Below the pieces are notes generated by a model that saw only the letters and a list, made by a program, of their open reading frames with translations, was not told where the DNA came from and did no database searches. Of a DNA stretch of 64,000 nucleotides, positions 23,403-33,202 are shown piece by piece; position 1 is the stretch's first letter; every line of letters starts with the position of its first letter. Position numbers and translations under genes: made by a program. The DNA comes from Acipenser ruthenus (lineage: Eukaryota; Chordata; Actinopteri; Acipenseriformes; Acipenseridae), in the NCBI RefSeq assembly GCF_902713425.1, contig NC_081245.1, forward strand, positions 3,895,108 through 3,959,107, in the 5' to 3' direction.

Positions 23403-24630
23403 TACATCCACACATTCACACAGCAGTGAAACCCTGAATGTTAGGAAAGGTTTCGTCTGGTGGGACACCTTAAAAAGAGACAAAAGGATAACAGTCTGGT
23501 CGGAGACATCAGCTTCAAACAAAACAGACACTTTGAACAGATTCCAAAGAGGGAGACACTATTTCACCCCCTCGCTGGTAAGAGAGAGACGTGACAGGAT
23601 GTTTATCTCGTGGAAGATGTTGCTTTCTGATATCTCACTGACTGAGACTGCAAGCATGAATTAAGCAATCTATTGATGGGGACACGTGGATCCTTGAAGG
23701 ACTTCATTGCATTTGTGTCAATCTAGGGGCAGGTCACAGAACTAAAAGAATACGCCCGCTATTTCTTTAAAAAAAAACAATAATATAATGTTTATATACT
23801 TTGGCTAAGCCACATGGCCTCCTATCTGTTGGTAATGAAAGCTGTGCATCTTCCACAGGAGGGTGAATCTTGAAGTTACATACAGGTCACTGAAAGTTCG
23901 CCATTTCCTGTCTGCATTACCACAGTAACTAATGCCTGTACTTGGAAAATGCCAGGAAACTCTGCTCGTCGACTGCTAAACACTTTATTAAAACCAAAAG
24001 GGAAAGACTGTTGCAGCGCTACAAAGGCAGGACTGTGACTTGGCTTCTTCACGGCTAAACCCCTGGAGCAAGGTGTAAACGCTGGGCTTCTCTTTGCATC
24101 CCTCCAGGCTGGACCGCGGAGCAACGACCATCGCAGGATTGGTATTCTTCTTACTTCTTCATAAGAGTGCTTTATTTCTCCAAAAGAGACTTTTGCACAT
24201 CCCTCCAAGTCATAACTATATGATGTATTGAATTCGCAGTGCATAGCTTAGAATTATAATGTTGTTTAAATGCTTGTAGTGATATTTGTTGTCTATATAC
24301 AGTATGTGTAGGTGATGCTTGATGTAGGTGTTTCTGAAGTATTGCTCATAACTAGTAGTTTTTCTTCAAGGTATTTGGCTTCTGAATAAACTTTATTTTC
24401 TCAAGTAGTCTATTCTTTTTCTTTGTTTGTTAATCAGCACTATCAAGCATTTAGTGGAACCCAAGACAATGTTAAACTGAGCCATTCTAATATTAGAATA
24501 TATCACATGTTTGAAGTAAAAATATACATTCACACCCGAGTAAGAACCTCTGATCCTGCTGAAATAAGAACTTTATTTTAACTTGGAATATGTGCGTCTG
24601 TGGTGGACCAATTAAACCAAAGACATGCAA
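23403..24630. other. 3' flank of ZNF gene
   Basis: The first about 250 bp contain the out-of-frame remains of a last finger and a sequence (ctgaatgttaggaaaggttt) with a relative at 59790. The 122-codon minus-strand open frame at 23876-24244 shows no motif and is not called. Confidence 0.5.
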
Positions 24631-24633
24631 TAT

Positions 24634-24871
24634 GGGCAGCAGTGTGGAGTAGTGGTTAGGGCTCTGGACTCTTGACCGGAGGGTCGTGGGTTCAATCCCA
24701 GGTGGGGGACACTGCTGCTGTACCCTTGAGCAAGGTACTTTACCTAGATTGCTCCAATAAAAACCCAACTGTATAAATGGGTAATTGTATGTAAAAATAA
24801 TGTGATATCTTGTAACAATTGTAAGTCGCCCTGAATAAGGGCATCTGCTAATAAATAAATAATAATAATAA
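24634..24871 (+). mobile_element. SINE family A
   Basis: Nearly complete plus-strand copy from gggcagcagtgtggagtagt to its AATAAT tail. Confidence 0.95.
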
Positions 24872-25473
24872 CATAATTAATACATTTCCATCACATTAAC
24901 TTATTAAAACCAAGTGAACATGTGTGAATGCAGCATTTTAAAATGTAGGTAGTGTTAATGGTTCGGGAATGGGTACAGCTTGCCTCCTTTTATTGTGCAT
25001 TGTGGTTCAAACCGACACTTCCCTATTGTCCATTTCACAACCACCAAATGCTCCTCTCAGATCCATCGTATAGATCCCAGTTTGGATTTGTGGGACAAAG
25101 CGTTTGCCTTTGTTCACGGAAATCCCTTTCTATTGTCCAGAATTGTTCCACATGCAGTGATTTTCCTGTCTTTGAAAGGGTCACTAAAAAGGGTTGGGCT
25201 GGTGTAAACGTTATCACAAAATAACCTGTATCCCTCACCCAAACTGTTGACTAGAAGAGACATGACCACATCATAACTAAGTCCCTTTCCTGTTGCCTGT
25301 GAATTTTTGCCTCTGTAAATAGAAAAATTCCATGTGTACCAACTGGCTGAATGAGCAAGAACAAAAAAAAATTGAACCCCCTCTTTATTGTCTTGTTTTT
25401 TATGTACAGCTTCATGCCAATTCTTGCATTACTTGTAACCATCCTTTCATCGACTGCAATACTTTGGTAGTAG
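24872..25473. other. intergenic, nothing assigned
   Basis: No ORF with recognisable motifs and no known repeat. Confidence 0.5.
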
Positions 25474-25712
25474 AAGGCTGTGTGGTCCAGTGGTTAAAGA
25501 AAAGGGCTTGTAACCAGGAGGTCCCCGGTTCAAATCCCACCTCAGCCACTGACTCTGTGTGTGACCCTGAGCAAGTCACTTAACCTCCTTGTGCTCCGTC
25601 TTTCGGGTGAGACGCAGTTGTAAGTGACTCTGCAGCTGATGCATAGTTCACACACCCTAGTCTCTGTAAGTCACCTTGGATAAAGGTGTCTGCTAAATAA
25701 ACAAATAATAAT
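25474..25712 (+). mobile_element. SINE family B
   Basis: Near full-length plus-strand copy from aaggctgtgtggtccagtgg to an aaacaaataataat tail. Confidence 0.95.
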
Positions 25713-26233
25713 ATTTGAAAATGTTTTTCAGTCATTCTGTTGCTCTACAGCTGAGTTTTAGTAATTGTTCAATACAATTCTCTTCAGCTGTCTGTGAGCT
25801 GATTTGACTTCTCTGTTATCTCACATGTGACCAGTGCTGTATTCAGTTTATTTTACTTCCTAATTCCAAATGATTTCATGAGGTTTAGCCACTGGAGCAA
25901 GTTCATAGAGAAAGCATCACGTGTACTTTTCCGATCAGTAAGTGACACTCCAGTCACATATTGGTAAACTCAACTAAAAAATGTGTTAAGACTCAGTTAT
26001 GGACAACAAAGCTCAGAACTAAATGACTGCAAGCACCATACAAGTTATAATGTTAAAACGTCATTTGAAGCCATTTACACTTTCATTAAAAATAAGTTAT
26101 ACTAATTAGAAGAATTACGTTTAAAATTCATGAGAATAACAACTAGTACCTGATTAACTCTGCTGTCCCTTATGAAAATGAAGTCCAGTTGTATACTTGT
26201 CAAGTTTTTGGTTTTATTCGAGTTCTGATTAAG

Positions 26234-26453
26234 GTTTTAGCAGACGCCCTTATCCAGAGCGACTTACAATTGTTACAAGATATCACATTATTTTTACATG
26301 CAATTACCCATTTATACAGGGGTTTTTACTGGCGCAATCTAGGTAAAGTACCTTGCTCAAGGGTACAGCAGCAGTGTCCCCCACCTGGGATTGAACCCAC
26401 GACCCTCCGGTCAAGAGTCCAGAGCCCTCACCACTACTCCACACCGCTGCCCC
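26234..26453 (-). mobile_element. SINE family A
   Basis: Minus-strand copy with head ending at about 26453. The usual ATT tail is short. Confidence 0.9.
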
Positions 26454-26978
26454 TTTATAAAAAAATTAATCTGCATGAATACTTATTAAAATAGACATTT
26501 CTGCAAGCAACGCCATCAACAGACCAGAGAAGCAACACACTTCCATCCACAGACATTTATTTACCAGGTAGTTTATTTTACAAAAAAAAAAAGAAAATAA
26601 ATGTAACCACAATCTTGTTATGTATCATGAAACCAAACAAACAGCATAAACCGAAAATCACACGGCATGGCAGAAACACCAACAGCAATTTTACACTCAA
26701 AGTAATAAACACACATAACTTGCTGTGAGTTATCGAGACACATCAGGATTAGCACAGGGAAGCTTATTCTCAATTCATATGCAATAAAGTCCTTTTTAAT
26801 GATTTGTAAATCCAGTTCTACGGTTTGGTTAAAATCAATCCGTTTTTAGGTGCGATATTTCTAGTTCTTGGATTTGGTAAAAAAAAAAAAAAATGGCCAT
26901 GTTTATGATTGATAAATTAAAAACGTGTAATAAAAATAAAAGTCAGAAAAAATGTTCTTCTGTAAAGACGGTGAAAGT
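26454..26978. other. 3' flank of piggyBac-B
   Basis: AT-rich region beyond the stop of the minus-strand transposase. A minus-strand AATAAA lies near 26572. I could not identify a terminal inverted repeat. Confidence 0.4.
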
Positions 26979-28732
26979 TCACTTTTTTGAGTGCTTGTGA
27001 AAGCATTCTCGACACACGCCGATGTTACAGGCAGCACATGTGTATGTGGTTCTTGTTCGCTTCACTTTGCGATTGCTGCAAACTGTACAATCTTTCTCTG
27101 GCTGACGTTTCTTGCCAGAAGACGTTTTGGTTATTTTCATCTTTTCTAGCTTGCATCCAGAATGCAGCGAGGGCGGGATCGGCGCGACTTTCTCATTGTC
27201 ACACACATTTTTGCAGAAGTCATCAATAACTGAGGCTAAAAATGTCCTTCTGCTGAGCGGGGGCAGGTGTACATCGCTCTCCACCTGCTGGCGTTGTTGA
27301 ACCGTGTCTTGATACAGGATGTAACTATTCAGCACCAACCTGTTGATCACACTGAAAAAGATTTTAAAGTACCACTTGTACGATCTCCTTTCATTCTCAT
27401 AAGAGTAAATCTTCTGTTCTGCCAAATCCACACCTCCCGTTTTCCGACTGTACATTTCAACACACTCGGGTACGGTAACATCTTTACCTGCACGTCTCAC
27501 TTTTACCTCAGTTGCTATGTTCCTGGTGCTAAGCAGGAGAAGTGGCTTCTTGTGGCTTGTCTTTTGTCTGACAGCAGTATACAGCAATCTCCCAGACCTG
27601 TAAACCACCTGTTCACCGACTCTGCATTTCGGAACCGAAGGCAAGTATTTTCTATTGCCACGCAGTGTTCCGACCAGCTGGGTGTTGTGCTGATAAGTAA
27701 GAGCTGAAGCGAGAGGTACAGAGGTGTAGAAGTTGTCAGTAATCAAAGTATGTCCCTTATCCAACAGACCATCCATGAGAGACATAACAACATCATAGGT
27801 CTCTCTCTCTGTGTCGTTTGAAGCTCCTGTATGCAATTTAAATTTGTACACATACCCGTTTGCACTGTCAGCAAGCACCCACAGCTTTAGTCCAAATTTG
27901 TTTGGAAGGTACTGCTTAAGAGACGTTCGGTTTTTAAATCCTAACAGGTTTTCATCGATTGAAACAAATTCATTTAGAACATAGTACTTTGTAAGAAGAG
28001 ACTCCACCTGATCAAGTACTGGTCGCACTTTGAATAGACTGTCGTAACCGGGTTTGCCTTTCTTCTCTTGCTTTCTGTTGTCATTCAAGTGCAGGTTTGC
28101 AAGACAAAACAGAAACTTGTCGCGGGACATTATTCGCGCGAATCCTGGCGTTGCTCGCAGTGCATCTTTCGTATTCCAGTATTCTTTCATGTCGGGCTTC
28201 CACACTAACCCCATATTCAGCCACAACCCTAAAACAGCACGCAATCTATTTCTTGTCATACCGCCAGATTGAGTCCACCATGAAAATAGCCTCTCATACG
28301 TTTTGGATTTAGCGTTTCTTTCTCTGTACTTTTCGTTCATTTCTAATGCATATTTGTTGGACTCGCTGCAGATGTATTCTTGCAGCTCTGATGAAAACAA
28401 CAGCTCAAAGAACTCAGCTGGTCGGGTTGCGCTGCGGGGTATGAATCTCGGACCACTAACCTCTGTGTAATTCTTTATATTCAATGGCATTTTCTGTTCC
28501 GGCAATTCTGTTAGTCGGGTCCAATTCGGGACTCTGAAGCGAGTTAAAGGCACGTCTTCGTCTGTACTTTCACCTCCTCCCTCCCTGCTGCTCTTTTCTT
28601 CATCTTCGTCCTCATCCTCTTCTTCATTTAAATCGATATCGCTGTCATCCCCATCCAGATTCCTGTATAGGCTCGCCCAATTATACGTTTTATCGGCCTC
28701 AGAAGCCGTAAAACCTATAAATGATTCTCCGC
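26979..28732 (-). CDS. piggyBac-B transposase, intact, possible fusion to host exon
   Basis: Open frame 28790-26979 (603 codons) for a piggyBac-family transposase different from piggyBac-A. An acidic N-terminus is followed by the core, with all three catalytic aspartates: SIDENLL (residue 279), LITDNFYTS (352) and GVDLAEQ (455). The fourth acidic position is Glu where Asp is usual. The C-terminus is Cys-rich (CTVCSNRK, CAACNIGVC). The first 20 residues of the open frame are AT-rich and unlike a transposase start. A pyrimidine-rich acceptor (tatttctgttgacgaag) at 28733 would open an exon in the phase of the host acidic exon at 30502-30699. Joined this way the frame gives 637 residues from ATG 30661. 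The acceptor is weak, so the fusion is only a possibility. The core itself is certain. Confidence 0.7.
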
Positions 28733-28934
28733 CTTCGTCAACAGAAATAAAAAATATTTCAATTTGAATGTTAAAATATGTATTCCTCATATTAAGTAAA
28801 TAAGATTTTGTAATAAAATGCAGTTATAGTAATAAAAGTATCTATTCTAAGATTCAGATTTAAATTAGGACTCTGGCAGAGTATGCAGAACCTACACCAG
28901 ACACTCACGAGAGAGCGCTAGGGCACTGCCACAG

Positions 28935-29575
28935 GACACAAGACTCAGCACAGCCAGGACAGCACAGGACACAAGACTCAGCACAGCCAGGACAGCACAG
29001 GACACAAGACTCAGCACAGCCAGGACAGCACAGGACACAAGACTCAGCACAGTCAGGACAGCACAGGACACAAGACTCAGCACAGCCAGGACAGCACAGG
29101 ACACAAGACTCAACACAGCCAGGACAGCACAGGACACAAGACTCAGCACAGTCAGGACAGCACAGGACACAAGACTCAGCACAGCCAGGACAGCACAGGA
29201 CACAAGACTCAGCACAGCCAGGACAGCACAGGACACAAGACTCAGCACAGCCAGGACAGCACAGGACACAAGACTCAGCACAGCCAGGACAGCACAGGAC
29301 ACAAGACTCAGCACAGCCAGGACAGCACAGGACACAAGACTCAGCACAGTCAGGACAGCACAGGACACAAGACTCAGCACAGTCAGGACTGCACAGGACA
29401 CAAGACCTCAGCACAGTCAGGACAGCACAGGACACAAGACCTCAGCACAGTCAGGACAGCACAGGACACAAGACTCAGCACAGCCAGGACAGCACAGGAC
29501 ACAAGACTCAGCACAGCCAGGACAGCACAGGACACAAGACTCAGCACAGCCAGGACAGCACAGGACAGGACACAA
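28935..29575. repeat. 33-bp minisatellite, about 19-20 units
   Basis: Head-to-tail units of gacagcacaggacacaagac followed by tcagcacagccag. Units differ by single changes (cag-cc versus cag-tc), and two near 29400-29440 have an extra base. Because 33 is a multiple of 3, long open frames arise in several registers; they are not genes. The array lies between piggyBac-B and the paralogous acidic exon. Confidence 0.95.
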
Positions 29576-29589
29576 GACTCACTGACCTG

Positions 29590-30500
29590 TGCTGTCCTCG
29601 GGACAGCGCTCTGCATGCCTTGGGTCACAGAACACAGCAAACCCTACTGTAAACACTGCCCATTATATCATTGTGAAGAAGAAATATGCAGATCTGCCTG
29701 TGACTGTTTATATGGATACTGCAAAGCCATACATATTTGCGAGCCTTTATTATTAGTTTTTTGCTTATGAAAAAAAAACACACACATTTCTAGCATGTAT
29801 AGCACATTCCGCTAACAATACATACTTCGTATATTGCAACAGGTCGCCAACATTTCAGAGCAAAATAGGCTTTATGGGTGTGATTCACCAAATATTTTGG
29901 TCGCAAATATTTATGGTTTTATAGTAATGCAGTAGAAGACTGCTTTGACATGTTCACAGCAACTTGAAATGTATAATCCAAACTAAATGCATAATATCAG
30001 ATGCTGTATTGAGCTGACGTACGCTGTCCTAGCATTGATATCTAACTTTGAAAGTTTGTTCTGGTACAAAATGATTTCAAACTATTATTTAGTGTTATAT
30101 AACTTTGTCTCTCATAATTCAATCGGTGAGTTGTTTTTTTTAGTACAGCTACTCAAACACATTTAACATAAAACTCTGTAGAAACATTTACTATTTATAA
30201 CTTACCTAAAATAATCAATCTGAACATATTTTATTTTATCATGCAACAAGACGTCATTTAAAATGAAAAAAATAAGCAAGAGAGTACATTTGGTCATGTA
30301 GGCCTGAATATTAAACCCTAGGTTAGCCTGAATGGGCATGTAAACAAACTGGAATGGCAACTGTGTTCTAATAAAGTAAAATGCACAGAAGGTTTAACTA
30401 GAGGAATGTAGATCCTCTGCAAAATGAAGAAGCCAAAACAGAAATAAATGACCCCTTAATGTACTGTACTCCCCTATTCCCAGCATTCCAGTTTCACTCA
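29590..30500 (-). other. intron downstream of acidic exon copy 2, with piggyBac-A empty site
   Basis: Minus-strand sequence from 30500 to about 30120 matches the intron after the plus-strand exon at 16443, minus the piggyBac-A insertion. The undisturbed insertion site is near 30186-30190 (aatagtaaatgtttc on the minus strand). The rest shows nothing. Confidence 0.7.
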
Positions 30501-30501
30501 C

Positions 30502-30699
30502 CTCTCTCAGTGATGCTAGAAGGTGGCGTTTCCTCCTGCAGGATCCGCTCATTGGCCTGGTCACACCCCAGCTCAGTCACTTCCTCCTTGATCTCAACAG
30601 TCCTGTCTGCAGAAACAACCCATCGAATAGGAGGCTCTGGGCTGATGTGAGCTGCTTCCATCTCAGAAACTTCCTTTGAGTGAGGCTGATCCGTTCTCA
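30502..30699 (-). CDS. acidic N-terminal exon, paralogue copy 2
   Basis: 198-bp exon, phase 1 at both ends, with acceptor cttttcttcag and donor gagag|gtgagtg. It encodes [20 protein letters not shown] then KEEVTELG; the first ATG is at 30661. It is almost identical to 16245-16442. No C2H2 terminal exon is found downstream on the minus strand within the window. The next plausible coding exon is the piggyBac-B transposase. Confidence 0.7.
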
Positions 30700-31136
30700 C
30701 TGAAGAAAAGGAGACAAGACTTTTAGTTTGTCATTTCAGATTGCATATAAAGTGCTTTTATTTGAATTTCCACAGAACTCACACTTTAGAAAACTATATA
30801 ATGTATTAATCCAATATTATTTAAAATCACATATCAAAATTTACTTGAAATGTTCTTGATATCTGCTGCACCTTTGTAATATGAATTCTGACTCTGGAGA
30901 GTTTTGCTCAGAGCGCTCTGTGCTGATCAAACTTTACAGTTGTCAACTCATCGTATCATTATATACTAATCAGTGAGGCACAATCTTTCTGCATTTTTTA
31001 GAAGTATAAATGCTCTGGTAAGAACAAATTATAATCACAATACTCCTACTTTGATGGTTTTTGTTTTATTTCCCTTTAAAAGCTACCATTTCAGAAAATA
31101 TCGATATCTAAAGCATTTTGAGTAGAATTGTATTAA

Positions 31137-31372
31137 TTATTATTATTTATTTCTTAGCAGACGCCCTTATCCAGGGCGACATACAATAGTTACAAGATAT
31201 CACATTATTTTTACATACAATTACCCATTTATACAGTTGTGTTTTTACTGGAGCAATCTAGGTAAAGTACCTTGCTCAAGGGTACAGCAGCAGTGTCCCC
31301 CACCTGGGATTGAACCCACGACCCTCCGGTCAAGAGTCCAGAGCCTTAACCACTACTCCACACTGCTGCCCT
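31137..31372 (-). mobile_element. SINE family A
   Basis: Complete minus-strand copy in the intron between the promoter exon and the acidic exon. Confidence 0.95.
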
Positions 31373-31674
31373 TGTCGTATTTATAGATATGTTCTCAGAA
31401 AAAATGTGTTATATGAGACTTTTTGAAAAAAATATATATTCCGAAAAATATCGCAATTCTTATGTATATAAACACACTGACTGCGAATCTCCACATCAAA
31501 CTTCACACTGGTCTCAAAGTGCTCCTTTGTAGATTTAAAAGTCAAACTTCATTTTTGTGGAGTTCAGTTTTCAAATTCCGTTTTGAAATGGGTATGCAGT
31601 GGACTATACTGTAGTATGTCTAAAAAAAAAAGCAATATAAAAGTGAATTTAAATTACGATAATGTTTTGTTTAC

Positions 31675-32060
31675 CTCTCTTCAGTCGGCTAAATTGTTGT
31701 TTTTCTTTCTTTAATCGATCTCAAGACTTCCGTTTCACATCTAAACCGTCACTTTAAATAAAAACATTCAGATAAACAAAAAAGAAAACAAAGTCCAATC
31801 TGTTAATAAATTATAAACTTCGACACGCGTAACACAAACCAGAGAAACAAAACTGGCGCCATTTCTTATCCAAAACAGGACATTGCGTAATAAAAACACA
31901 ACAGCGCAAGAGCCAATCATAGCGTAATCTGTGGTGTCCAGTTTCGACAGGGCGGCCAGCCAATCAGTTTCGCAAACTGGGTTGAGAGATTTTTCTGCAG
32001 CCAATAACACGTCACGGTTCCAACCAGGACACGCCCACTGCCAGTGACGTTCCATTTCAT
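31675..32060 (-). promoter_or_regulatory. promoter and non-coding first exon of the minus-strand HISPEL-type gene
   Basis: Minus-strand counterpart of 13300-13759 with the same order of motifs: CCAAT-type boxes, ggcgccagttt, a gtgacggtttagatgtgaaa segment and a GT donor at 31674. It faces the plus-strand ZNF start at 32533, with about 470 bp between the two presumed starts, so the promoter may be bidirectional. Confidence 0.6.
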
Positions 32061-32532
32061 TACAGGAAATAGAAGCGTGCTTTGTATTTGCTGGGAGGAA
32101 GAGATGGCTGCAGCGTGTGTTGATTTTACAGAATTTTATTACCTGCTGTTTAAAAGTATTTAGGTTGGGTAAAACCGTTTCCTAATGACATATAAGACAT
32201 TTGTTCTTTTATTGCATGCACTGAGTTCTGAAACAAAGAGTCAGTTTTCTGTTTTATTTAAAAACTCAGACAGCGCGGAGTGGGTCAGCTGTGCACACAG
32301 AAATGTTGAATTTGTTTGTTTACTGAGAAAACAAACGTATTATACGTTATAGCTGCACATGATGCAAACAGCGTTACTCCTTGTAAAGTAAGACGGTTCT
32401 GGTGTTTGTTTTCTTTCTTAATCGCACCAGAAGTGTGGCATTTATATGAATGTGAATTCTCCAGGGGGAAATACATACATTAAAAGCAAAGAGGATTCTG
32501 CTACTCGAGTCTCAAGCTAACAGTCAGTGAAG

Positions 32533-33166
32533 ATGGAGGTCAGTGTCTCCGTGTCGTTCTTTCAAGACGAGCTCGCCTCTACCATCGAGCACGCAGTGAA
32601 AGCGGCTGTAGACACCGTCTTGTGCCAAATCACAAAAGTTGTCGGCGGCAAATTCACTGAATTCCGAATGGAAATGGCTGGAAAGGAGAAAGAGAATGAA
32701 AGTCTGAAGCTGAGATTGGAAATATCAGAGAGCGAGTTGAAAGCAGTGCGGGAATGCATGAACGCTGCAGATGCAGACATTAAACAACCTCTCAGAAACA
32801 TGAACCCCGACTGCAATGAACAAGACTTTCAGAGGATCGAGAACCAGGGATTATTTCAAGGTAAGGTTGTTTATTTTTATCTTATCGCTTGTTCATTCCA
32901 ACGCCTTAAATACGTTTTCAGTAAATTCTATTGGGACAGGGAGAAAGCTCTAAATGTAAATGTTATGTGTGTGGGGATGCAGACACGCCAACTGCTACGA
33001 TTTGGCCATAGCAGATACTATTTTGGAGGTTCTGCTGGAAAAAAAAAACACCAACATGTTAACGAGATTCCCGACTCTTGCAGTAATCCTTTTCTGCATA
33101 CAAAAATGTAATTCGGGGTGACCAGCGCTCCAGAAAGGGATCAAATGTACAAAATGTTGTAGTAGT

Positions 33167-33202
<36 letters not shown>

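Noticed and set aside
23876-24244. 122-codon minus-strand open frame
   Set aside because: No motif, no splice context and no paralogous conservation; it lies in the 3' flank of a ZNF gene.
24640-24700. tRNA gene-like boxes in SINE heads
   Set aside because: The box A/B-like motifs belong to tRNA-derived SINEs with LINE tails; no free-standing tRNA cloverleaf was found.
28892-29640. Long Val-Ser-Cys-Ala-Val-Leu-repeat open frames on the minus strand
   Set aside because: They are produced by the 33-bp minisatellite in two registers; no start context or homology supports a gene.
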